Below are positions 1 through 5,471 of a stretch of DNA of 5,471 bases, one piece after another. Position 1 is the first letter of the stretch; each line of letters starts with the position of its first letter. The position numbers and the translations under genes are program-made. The stretch is from Alphaproteobacteria bacterium (GTDB lineage: Bacteria; Pseudomonadota; Alphaproteobacteria; Sphingomonadales; Sphingomonadaceae). The stretch lies in contig JAQGLD010000147.1 in NCBI GenBank assembly GCA_028293055.1, forward strand, positions 1 to 5,471, given 5' to 3'. Under the pieces are notes generated by a model, which worked only from the letters and a program-made list of their open reading frames with translations, was not told where the DNA came from and ran no database searches.

Positions 1-464
1 GCGGCTCGGCCCCTCTCTGGATCGTTGCCCAGGCGCTGCGCGACCCGGGCAATCTCGGAACGATCCTGCGCACCGGCGACGCGGTCGGCGCCGGCGGCCT
101 GATCCTGGTCGACGATTGCGTCGATCCCTTCTCGGTCGAGGCGGTGCGTGCGACGATGGGCGCGCTCTTCACCCAGCGCATCGCGATGGCGTCCTGGGCG
201 GAGTTCGTCCCCTGGCTTCGCTCGGGCGAGGGCCAGCTGATCGGCACCAGCCTCCAGGCCCGGCTAGACTATCAGGAACCGCGTTATGCGAAGCCGGCCT
301 TCATCCTGGTCGGCAACGAGGCCCAGGGCCTTCCGCCCGCTTCTGAGGCGGAATGCGACCTGCTGGTCAAGATGCCGATGCTCGGCAAGGCGGACAGCCT
401 CAACGCGGCGGTAGCGACTGCGGTGATGTCCTATGAGGTGATCAACCAGTGGCGACGCGAATAG
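1..464 (+). CDS. SpoU/TrmH-family RNA 2'-O-methyltransferase, C-terminal part (5' end outside window)
   Basis: The reading frame is open from base 3 and gives 153 residues to a TAG stop. All three signature motifs of the SpoU (SPOUT, TrmH) family are visible. Motif 1 is DPGNLGTILRTGDAVGA at residues 14-30, with the conserved Asn17 and the presumed catalytic Arg23. Motif 2 is FILVGNEAQGL at 100-110. Motif 3 is MPMLGKADSLNAAVA at 124-138, with Ser132 and Asn134. In this family these motifs build the trefoil knot that binds S-adenosylmethionine, and the enzyme methylates a ribose 2'-OH in tRNA or 23S rRNA in the cytoplasm, acting as a dimer. Family members are usually about 250-275 residues, so roughly the first 100 residues, which would hold the substrate-recognition domain, are missing. 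Without them TrmH, RlmB and TsnR-like enzymes cannot be told apart, so no gene symbol is given. The gene converges on rmuC, with 112 bases between the stops. Confidence 0.93.
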   Translation, partial: GSAPLWIVAQALRDPGNLGTILRTGDAVGAGGLILVDDCVDPFSVEAVRATMGALFTQRIAMASWAEFVPWLRSGEGQLIGTSLQARLDYQEPRYAKPAFILVGNEAQGLPPASEAECDLLVKMPMLGKADSLNAAVATAVMSYEVINQWRRE

Positions 465-485
465 CCGACCCGCTTGCATATTAAT

Positions 486-571
486 CGTCATTCCGGCGCA
501 TGCCGGGATCTCGGCCCGGAAAAGGCGCTGCGGCCAATGACGACGAGATCCCGGCCTTCGTCGGGACGGCG
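486..571. repeat. REP-like paired inverted repeat between converging genes
   Basis: Two 28-base arms, 486-513 and 544-571, are inverted copies of each other. The reverse complement of the left arm matches the right arm at 22 of 28 positions, including an unbroken 12-base core (CGAGATCCCGGC). The 30 bases between them are not similar. Each arm also contains its own small hairpin: the left one is CCGGC-GCAT-GCCGG at 493-506, extended by an AT flank with one G-T pair, and the right one is a weaker version at 548-567. Two hairpin units in opposite orientation in a gap between genes match the layout of REP/BIME elements, and similar 'GTCATTCC...' repeats are common in proteobacterial and sphingomonad genomes. 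It lies just beyond both stop codons, so it may protect or end both transcripts, although no T-tract follows either stem. Copy number elsewhere cannot be seen from this window. Confidence 0.7.
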
Positions 572-576
572 CGTGT

Positions 577-1974
577 TTACTCCGCCGCTTCCGCGGCTTC
601 CGCGGCATTCAGCTTGGCAAGCTGCCGCGGCATCGTGTCGATCACCGGCAGCGGGTCGATCTCCTTCCCCCCCGCCGACACTTCGAGCGTCTCGAAGCGC
701 TTGGCCTGGGTCATCACCTGGCTCTCGAGGCTGCCGACGAAGCTGTTATAGGCGCCGGTGGCAAGCTCGAGATTGCGGCCGAGCTTGACGACATGTCCGC
801 CCATCGTCGCGAGCCGCGCGTGCAGCTCCTTGCCCAGCCGGGCAATCTCGGCGGCTTCCTCGGCCAGCTTCTCCTGCCGCCAGACGCTGGCGACGGTGCG
901 GGCGATCGCGACCAGGTTGGTCGGGGTGGCGAGCAGCACCCGGCGCTCGAACGCCCATTCCCAGAGCCCGTCATCCTGCTCGAGCGCCGCGTTGAGGAAA
1001 TGCTCGCCGGGTATGTACATCACCACATAATCGGCGGCGTCGCCGAACTGCTGCCAGTAATTCTTGCTGCCAAGCTGCTGGGCGTGGGTGCGGATCGACT
1101 GGGCATGCGCCTTGAGGTGCGCGAGCCTTGCGACCTCATTGTCCTCCTGGGAGGCGTCGAGGAAGGCGTTGAGCGAGCATTTGGCGTCGATGATCAGCTT
1201 GCGGCCGCCCGGCAGGCGAACGATCACATCCGGGCGCAGGCGCCCGTCGCCGGTTTCGACCGAGACCTCGGTCTGGAAGTCGGCATAGGTGGATAGCCCC
1301 GCCTGCTCGAGCACATTCTTGAGACTCTGCTCGCCCCACCGGCCGCGCGCCTTCGGGCTCGAGCGCAGGGCGTTGACCAGCTTGGCGGTTTCGTCGCGCA
1401 CCTGGCTGTGGCCGGCATGGAGGAGTGTCACCGCCTCGCGCAGCCCGGCATAGGAATCGACCCTGTCCTTCTCCACCTTGCTGAGCCCCTCCTCATAGCG
1501 CTTGAGGGTCGCCTCGACCGGCTGGAGCAGGGATTTGAGCTGGGCCTCGGTCTTCTCGTTCGCCTGCAGGAAACGGGCATCGGCGCGCTCGAGGAAATGC
1601 TTCTGGGCGTCGCCGAGCAGCTTGCCGCCAATCTCGCTGAACTGGGCGGAGAGCGCCTCGCGCGCCTCGCGCAGTTCAGTGATCCGCGCCTCGAACGCGC
1701 GGTCTCGTTCTTCTTGGGAAGAGGACAAACGCGCGCATTCCTGCTGTGCCGAGGAGCAGTCGCGGCGGATCTCGTCGAGCTTCGCCTGGAGATCGGGGAC
1801 CTGCTGGGCGCGCTCCCTCGCGACCGCAAGGTCGGCGAACGCAACTCGAAGCTCATCGAGGCGCTCGTCCCTGTCCTTTCGAAGCGCCGCCAGCGGACGG
1901 CTTCCGAGCAACCAGCCAAGGCCGACTCCCGCGATCACTGCGATTAGGACGAGAAGGGCGATCATCGGGTTCAT
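577..1974 (-). CDS. rmuC: DNA recombination protein RmuC
   Basis: The protein is 465 residues from the ATG at 1974. Residues 4-23 (IALLVLIAVIAGVGLGWLLG) form one membrane helix followed by Arg/Lys, so the body should face the cytoplasm. A charged, heptad-rich coiled coil runs from about 30 to 205. The RmuC core follows: GRWGEQSL at 211-218, RPDVIV at 247-252, LIIDAKCSLNAF at 260-271. Glu215, Asp249 and the Asp263-Ala-Lys265 triad fit a PD-(D/E)XK nuclease-type site. Family knowledge: RmuC limits inversions between short inverted repeats, and the nuclease activity is inferred from the fold. A TTG five codons upstream (1989) is also in frame. The ATG is preferred because GGAAG lies 8 bases before it, and because a transcript from the candidate promoter at 2005-2033 would leave almost no leader before the TTG. 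The C-terminus ends in an AEAAEAAE tail encoded by short tandem 9-base units. The gene is transcribed alone, divergent from the receptor gene. Confidence 0.96.
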   Translation of the reverse strand: MNPMIALLVLIAVIAGVGLGWLLGSRPLAALRKDRDERLDELRVAFADLAVARERAQQVPDLQAKLDEIRRDCSSAQQECARLSSSQEERDRAFEARITELREAREALSAQFSEIGGKLLGDAQKHFLERADARFLQANEKTEAQLKSLLQPVEATLKRYEEGLSKVEKDRVDSYAGLREAVTLLHAGHSQVRDETAKLVNALRSSPKARGRWGEQSLKNVLEQAGLSTYADFQTEVSVETGDGRLRPDVIVRLPGGRKLIIDAKCSLNAFLDASQEDNEVARLAHLKAHAQSIRTHAQQLGSKNYWQQFGDAADYVVMYIPGEHFLNAALEQDDGLWEWAFERRVLLATPTNLVAIARTVASVWRQEKLAEEAAEIARLGKELHARLATMGGHVVKLGRNLELATGAYNSFVGSLESQVMTQAKRFETLEVSAGGKEIDPLPVIDTMPRQLAKLNAAEAAEAAE

Positions 1975-1982
1975 CGGGCAGT

Positions 1983-1987
1983 CTTCC
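1983..1987 (-). promoter_or_regulatory. Ribosome binding site of rmuC (decides the ATG start)
   Basis: Read on the minus strand, GGAAG lies 8 bases upstream of the ATG at 1974-1972. The alternative TTG at 1989 overlaps this motif and has no Shine-Dalgarno sequence at a workable distance, which favours the shorter protein. Confidence 0.55.
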
Positions 1988-2004
1988 AACAGGAACGAAG
2001 GGCG

Positions 2005-2033
2005 AACCTAGAGCAGTCGCCGGACCCCCTCAA
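2005..2033 (-). promoter_or_regulatory. Candidate sigma-70-type promoter for rmuC
   Basis: On the minus strand, TTGAGG (-35, at 2033-2028) is followed after exactly 17 bases by TAGGTT (-10, at 2010-2005). The -35 element keeps the TTGA of the TTGACA consensus and the -10 keeps TA...T. Transcription would begin near 1998, leaving a leader of about 24 bases that contains the GGAAG ribosome binding site before the ATG at 1974. This is a motif reading only; alphaproteobacterial promoters are often degenerate. Confidence 0.4.
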
Positions 2034-2100
2034 GGCCAATCGCCGCGGCCGATCGCGAGATGCGGAAGGAGAATCGCCGTCGCCGCGCGCCGTGTGGGAT

Positions 2101-2120
2101 ATTTCTTATACAGATTGAGT
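2101..2120 (+). promoter_or_regulatory. AT-rich island with -10-like TATACA upstream of the receptor gene
   Basis: In an otherwise very GC-rich divergent gap, 2101-2120 is AT-rich and contains TATACA at 2107-2112, 72 bases before the chosen start at 2185. No acceptable -35 hexamer lies 16-18 bases upstream (that stretch is CGCCGCGCGC). I see no Fur-box-like inverted repeat and no GGAAC-type ECF promoter at proper spacing. It is the best guess for where the receptor promoter lies, but weakly supported. Confidence 0.2.
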
Positions 2121-2166
2121 TCAGCACCCCTCGGGCAGCGGTCGCCGCCGCCGATCGTCCCACATT

Positions 2167-2178
2167 GGAAGGTTGAAG
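2167..2178 (+). promoter_or_regulatory. Shine-Dalgarno region deciding the receptor start
   Basis: GGAAGG (2167-2172) directly abuts the TTG at 2173, so it cannot serve that codon. A second purine core, GAAG at 2175-2178, sits 6 bases before the TTG at 2185, and GGAAGG is 12 bases from it. This favours the TTG at 2185. There is no in-frame ATG near the signal peptide, so a non-ATG start seems unavoidable. Confidence 0.4.
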
Positions 2179-2184
2179 TCCGCC

Positions 2185-5142
2185 TTGAAACAAGTGTCCT
2201 CTTTGTTCGCGTCATTGCTCGCCGGCACTGCGCTCGCACCCCTCCATGCGCAGGTCGCGCAGCCCGCTCCCGCCCCACCTGCAACGCTCGCGCCCCCCGC
2301 CGCGGCGGCGGCCACGCCATCGGCCGCCACCGATACGGCGAGCCCGGCGCCCGTTCCGGGCAAAGCCGGCACGCGCGCCGCGGCGCCGTCCGATGCAGCG
2401 CCCGACGGCGAGGACAATTCCGAGGAGGAAGCGATCGTCGTCACCGGCCAGCGCCCGCGAGGATCGGTGGTCGGAGACATCCAGCCCGAGGTCCAGGTCA
2501 GCGCCCGTGAGATCCGCTCTTATGGCGTTGGCAGCCTGTCGGAGCTGCTCGACGCGCTTGCCCCGCAGACCCAGAGCGGCCGCGGCCGCGGCGGCGAGCG
2601 GCCGGTCATCCTGCTCAACGGCCGGCGAATCTCCGGATTCCAGGAGATACGCGACATTCCGCCCGAAGCGATCGAGCGGGTCGACATCCTGCCCGAGGAA
2701 GTCGCGCTGAAATATGGCTATCGCGCCGATTCCAAGGTGGTCAATTTCGTCCTGCGCCGCCGCTTCCGGGCGCTGACCACCGAGGTCGGTTACGGCACCG
2801 CCACCGAGGGCGGCCGCTCCAATTATTCGGGCGACATCAACCTGCTTCGAATCGACCAGAAGGGCCGCTGGAATTTCGACGCCAAATATCAGCAGCAGGA
2901 CGCCCTGTTCGAGAGCGACCGCGACATACTCCAGTCGGCGCCCTCCTCGCCGTTCGACCTTGCCGGAAATGTCGGGCCCGCTGGAGTCGCGAGCGAGATC
3001 GATCCGGGGCTGAGCGCGCTGGTCGGTACCCCGGTCGCCGTCGCGGGAGTGCCGCAGTCCGCGGCCTCCGGACGGCCGACCCTCGGATCCTTCGCAGGCG
3101 GCGCCAATAACGCAAATTTCACCGATCTCGGCCGCTACCGCACCCTCCTCCCGCGCAGCACCGACCTCAACTTCAACGGTACGCTCAACCGGACCATCTT
3201 CGGCAATGTCTCGGCGACGCTGAACGCGACCTACGAGATCGCGGCCACCCAGGGCGCTCAGGGCCTGCCGACGCTCAGCCTGCTGGTTCCGCGAACCAAT
3301 CCCTATTCGCCCTTCTCGACCGATGTGAACCTCTACCGCTACGTCGCGACTCCCAATCCCCTCGCCCGCGATTCGAACACCCAGACGAGCCATCTCGGCC
3401 TCGCGCTCAACGGCGACATCCTGCCCTGGCGCTGGTCGGTCACGGCCAGCTACGATCGCAGCAGCAACCAGAGCCTTACCGGACTGGGGCTCGATCCGAG
3501 CGGAATCCAGGCCGCGCTCAACGCCAACGATCCGACGCTCAACCCGTTCGGCGCGATTCCCGGCGGGCTGATCATCGCCCGCGCCGATGACAGGGCAACC
3601 TCGACCACCCAGAGCGGAGTCGTCGAGGCGGTGGCAAACGGGCCGCTCTTCACCCTGCCCGGCGGCAAGGTCTCGGCGACCCTGAAAATGGGCGGCCAGA
3701 TCAGCAGCTTCGACAGCGACTCGTTCCGGTCCGGGATCGGCCAGTCGCGTCACCTTTCGCGCAGCCAGGCCAATGGCCAGGCCAATTTCGACGTACCGAT
3801 CACCAGCCGGCGCACCGGCTTCCTCTCCGCGGTCGGCGACCTGTCGGCCAATTTCAACATCGCGGTCGATCAGCTGTCGGATTTCGGAACGCTCACCACG
3901 ATCGGGTACGGCTTCAACTGGCGGCCGATTCCGCCGCTCAGCATCATCGGCTCGGTAACCCACGAGCAAGGTGCCCCGACCACCCAGCAGCTCGGCAATC
4001 CTACGGTGCTGACGCCGCTCGTCAGGGTGTTCGATTTCGTTCGCGGCGAGACCGTGGACATCAGCCGGATCGACGGCGGCAACCCTGCGCTTCGCTCCGA
4101 CAATAGGCGGGTAACCAAGCTCGGGATCAACCTGCGCCCGTTCACCAACAAGGACCTTACGCTCAACGCCAATTATACCCGTAACCTGATCCGCAATCCG
4201 ATCGCCTCCTTTCCGACCGCGACCGCCGAGATCGAAGCCGCCTTCCCCGACCGGTTCACCCGCGACGCGGATGGCCGGCTGCTTCGAATCGACGCCCGCC
4301 CGGTCAATTTCGAGCAGTCGGACCGTGAACAGCTGCGCTGGGGAATCAATTTCAGCACCCCGCTCGGACGCGCCCCGGAGCCGCCGCCCGGCGGGGGATT
4401 CCGGCGCAGGCAAGGCGGCGAAGGCGGCCAGGGATCGGCGCCGATGCAGTTGCGCAATAGCCAGGATCAGGCGCAGGGCCAGGCGGGGGCCCCCGCCCAG
4501 GGGCAGCCGGGCAGGACTGGCCTGCCAGGCCAGGGTCAACCGCCTGCGCCGGGCGGCGGCTTCTTCGGGCGCGGCCCAGGTGGGGGCGGAGGCGGATTTG
4601 GCGGACGCGGCGGCGGCGGCGGCCGTGGGGGCGCCTTCTTTGCCGGAGCGCGTCAGGCTCGCGTCCAGTTCGCCGTCTATCACACCTGGCATTTCCGCGA
4701 CGAGGTGCTGATCCGCCCCGGGGTTCCGAAGCTCGATTTCCTCAACGGCTCGGCGGCGGGCAGCAGCGGCGGAACCCCGCGGCACGAGATCGAGGCCCAG
4801 GCCGGCCTGTTCAAGAACGGATTCGGCGCCCGAATGACCGCCAATTGGCAAAGCGCGACCCGGGTCAATGGCGGCAACGCCGGAGCAACCGCCGGGGACC
4901 TTCGCTTCTCGTCGCTGACGACGGCCAATCTCAGGCTGTTCGCCGATCTCGGGCTTCAGCCCTCGCTTGCCAAGCACCCCTTCTTCCGCGGAGCCCGAGT
5001 CACGTTGTCGGTCGACAATCTGTTCAATTCGCGAGTCGACGTCCGCGACGGAACCGGGACGACTCCGTTGAGCTTCCAGTCCGGCTATCTCGATCCGCTC
5101 GGCCGCTCGGTCCGCGTGACGTTCCGCAAGCTCTTCTTCTGA
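2185..5142 (+). CDS. TonB-dependent outer-membrane receptor with glycine-rich barrel insert
   Basis: The protein has 985 residues from the TTG at 2185; an in-frame TTG at 2173 would add four. It begins with a signal peptide (1-22, ending APLHA before Gln), then an Ala/Pro-rich linker to about 76. A TonB-box-like EEAIVVTG follows at 81-88. A short plug spans about 102-195, with ILLNGRRISG at 142-151 and IPPEAIERVDILPEEVALKY at 158-177. The rest is an outer-membrane barrel of alternating amphipathic strands, with aromatic-rich up-strands such as VTLSVDNLFNSRV, ending in the terminal Phe expected for BAM-assembled proteins. TonB-dependent receptors use proton-motive force through TonB-ExbBD to import siderophores, cobalamin, glycans or other scarce solutes. 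The substrate here cannot be inferred: no transporter, enzyme or FecI/FecR-type regulator adjoins it, and there is no N-terminal STN signalling domain. An 86-residue Gly/Gln/Pro/Arg-rich insert (732-817) interrupts the late barrel. No frameshift is seen. Family call is firm; ligand unknown. Confidence 0.93.
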   Translation: MKQVSSLFASLLAGTALAPLHAQVAQPAPAPPATLAPPAAAAATPSAATDTASPAPVPGKAGTRAAAPSDAAPDGEDNSEEEAIVVTGQRPRGSVVGDIQPEVQVSAREIRSYGVGSLSELLDALAPQTQSGRGRGGERPVILLNGRRISGFQEIRDIPPEAIERVDILPEEVALKYGYRADSKVVNFVLRRRFRALTTEVGYGTATEGGRSNYSGDINLLRIDQKGRWNFDAKYQQQDALFESDRDILQSAPSSPFDLAGNVGPAGVASEIDPGLSALVGTPVAVAGVPQSAASGRPTLGSFAGGANNANFTDLGRYRTLLPRSTDLNFNGTLNRTIFGNVSATLNATYEIAATQGAQGLPTLSLLVPRTNPYSPFSTDVNLYRYVATPNPLARDSNTQTSHLGLALNGDILPWRWSVTASYDRSSNQSLTGLGLDPSGIQAALNANDPTLNPFGAIPGGLIIARADDRATSTTQSGVVEAVANGPLFTLPGGKVSATLKMGGQISSFDSDSFRSGIGQSRHLSRSQANGQANFDVPITSRRTGFLSAVGDLSANFNIAVDQLSDFGTLTTIGYGFNWRPIPPLSIIGSVTHEQGAPTTQQLGNPTVLTPLVRVFDFVRGETVDISRIDGGNPALRSDNRRVTKLGINLRPFTNKDLTLNANYTRNLIRNPIASFPTATAEIEAAFPDRFTRDADGRLLRIDARPVNFEQSDREQLRWGINFSTPLGRAPEPPPGGGFRRRQGGEGGQGSAPMQLRNSQDQAQGQAGAPAQGQPGRTGLPGQGQPPAPGGGFFGRGPGGGGGGFGGRGGGGGRGGAFFAGARQARVQFAVYHTWHFRDEVLIRPGVPKLDFLNGSAAGSSGGTPRHEIEAQAGLFKNGFGARMTANWQSATRVNGGNAGATAGDLRFSSLTTANLRLFADLGLQPSLAKHPFFRGARVTLSVDNLFNSRVDVRDGTGTTPLSFQSGYLDPLGRSVRVTFRKLFF
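4378..4635 (+). other. Segment encoding a low-complexity Gly/Gln/Pro/Arg-rich insert in the receptor barrel
   Basis: Residues 732-817 of the receptor carry no barrel-like pattern. The first half is Pro/Gln/Gly-rich with GQG and AQGQPG units. The second half is almost pure Gly with Arg and Phe, resembling RGG/FGG low-complexity sequence. By my count it has about eight Arg against three acidic residues, so it is basic. It is flanked by clear strands: QLRWGINFSTPLG (716-728) before and ARVQFAVYHTWHF (825-837) after. The coding DNA is very G-rich on the + strand, with GGGGG runs at 4582-4586 and 4627-4631 and many GGC/GGN codons between. Confidence 0.75.
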
Positions 5143-5175
5143 TCTGCGGTTGCGAGGCGCTGCATGCCGCGGGTA

Positions 5176-5180
5176 GAGGG
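5176..5180 (+). promoter_or_regulatory. Ribosome binding site of the downstream methyltransferase
   Basis: GAGGG lies 5 bases before the ATG at 5186. It supports that start and shows the gene is translated independently even if it shares a transcript with the receptor gene 43 bases upstream. Confidence 0.6.
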
Positions 5181-5185
5181 CCGCG

Positions 5186-5471
5186 ATGAGCGCAGACGGC
5201 CCCTTCGATCGACGGCTGCGGCGATTGCGGCGGGACCGCGCCGCCGCGCGGTTCGGAGACGCCGATTATCTCCATCGCCTTGCCGCCGACGATCTGCTCG
5301 AGCGCCTCGATCTGGTGAAACGCGACTTCCGCAAGGCGCTCGATCTCGGCTGCGCCGATTCCTATCTTTCGGCCCGCCTGCGCAAACGCGGGATCGAGAC
5401 GGTCTCCGTCGATCCGGGTATCGCCTTCGCCGCTGCCGCGGGCGGCATCCAGTGCGACGAGGATCGGTTGC
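5186..5471 (+). CDS. Class I SAM-dependent methyltransferase, NDUFAF5/BioC-like, N-terminal part (3' end outside window)
   Basis: The frame opens at an ATG with a good GAGGG ribosome binding site and stays open for 95 residues to the window edge. The N-terminus, FDRRLRRLRRDRAA at 7-20, followed by DYLHRLAADDLLERLDLVKR at 27-46, resembles the basic N-terminal segment and helix of NDUFAF5-type proteins. Next come the SAM-binding motif I, ALDLGCADSYLS at 51-62, and a following strand ending in the acidic residue VSVDP at 73-77, which in Rossmann methyltransferases contacts the ribose hydroxyls. Motif I keeps LDLGC but has Ala-Asp-Ser in place of the usual GxG. Human NDUFAF5 acts in complex I assembly, where it is reported to hydroxylate an arginine of NDUFS7; a similar bacterial role is only inference, and BioC-like or other small-molecule methyltransferases remain possible. 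It may be co-transcribed with the receptor gene because I see no terminator between them. Confidence 0.85.
   Translation, partial: MSADGPFDRRLRRLRRDRAAARFGDADYLHRLAADDLLERLDLVKRDFRKALDLGCADSYLSARLRKRGIETVSVDPGIAFAAAAGGIQCDEDRL

Noticed and set aside
577..608. Short tandem 9-base units at the 3' end of rmuC encoding AEAAEAAE
   Set aside because: Only two to three units, encoding a simple Ala/Glu tail; nothing suggests more than ordinary slippage.
793..1296. + strand open frames opposite rmuC (also 1408-1947 and 1746-2510)
   Set aside because: They overlap the well-supported rmuC gene or the divergent promoter region, have no recognisable motif, and are explained by GC-driven lack of stops.
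1990..2172. Fur box, ECF (GGAAC-type) promoter or riboswitch in the divergent gap
   Set aside because: GGAAC occurs at 1992-1996 but no matching -10 follows at proper spacing. No iron-box-like inverted repeat and no conserved riboswitch core could be recognised.
4504..4560. Collagen-like Gly-X-Y repeat in the receptor insert
   Set aside because: Only about three consecutive triplets (GRT GLP GQG) keep the phase before it breaks. It is better described as low complexity.
2212..4977. A 921-codon open frame on the minus strand, opposite the receptor gene
   Set aside because: Its translation is rich in Arg/Gly/Ala/Glu with no recognisable domain, and it mirrors the receptor's codons. Long antisense frames arise in high-GC genes because stop codons become rare. 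The + strand protein has a signal peptide, plug and barrel.
5143..5185. Possible intrinsic terminator after the receptor gene
   Set aside because: Only GCGG...CCGC short complementary pieces far apart are present, with no strong stem and no T-tract.

Overview
The window is a high-GC chromosomal segment. Its coding style and protein types point to an alphaproteobacterium, most likely a sphingomonad (Sphingomonadales). That placement rests on recalled protein-family resemblance: a TonB-dependent receptor of a kind familiar from sphingomonads, an NDUFAF5-like methyltransferase, and a REP-like 'GTCATTCCGGC...GCCGGGATCTC' intergenic element. No database search was run.

Layout, left to right. (1) Positions 1-464, + strand: the C-terminal 153 residues of a SpoU/TrmH-family 2'-O-ribose RNA methyltransferase; its start lies outside the window. 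(2) Positions 465-576: a short gap between converging genes, filled by a pair of REP-like hairpins in inverted orientation (486-571). (3) Positions 577-1974, - strand: rmuC, complete, with an N-terminal membrane anchor, a long coiled coil and a PD-(D/E)XK-like nuclease core. (4) Positions 1975-2184: the divergent upstream region, with a reasonable sigma-70-type promoter candidate for rmuC and only a weak -10-like island for the gene to the right. (5) Positions 2185-5142, + strand: a large TonB-dependent outer-membrane receptor with signal peptide, Ala/Pro-rich linker, TonB-box-like segment, short divergent plug and beta-barrel. An 86-residue Gly/Gln/Pro/Arg-rich insert sits between two late barrel strands. 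(6) Positions 5186-5471, + strand: the first 95 residues of a class I SAM-dependent methyltransferase resembling NDUFAF5/BioC-type proteins, 43 bases after the receptor and possibly co-transcribed with it.

The genes do not form an obvious pathway. The two converging genes on the left (RNA modification, genome maintenance) and the methyltransferase on the right look like housekeeping functions, and the receptor stands alone with no adjacent transporter, sigma/anti-sigma pair or catabolic gene in view. I see no mobile element, CRISPR array, tRNA or rRNA. The most unusual item is the receptor: its plug signature differs from the classical one, and topology reasoning places its glycine-rich insert on the periplasmic side of the barrel. 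I did not find convincing evidence of a wholly new multi-gene system here.
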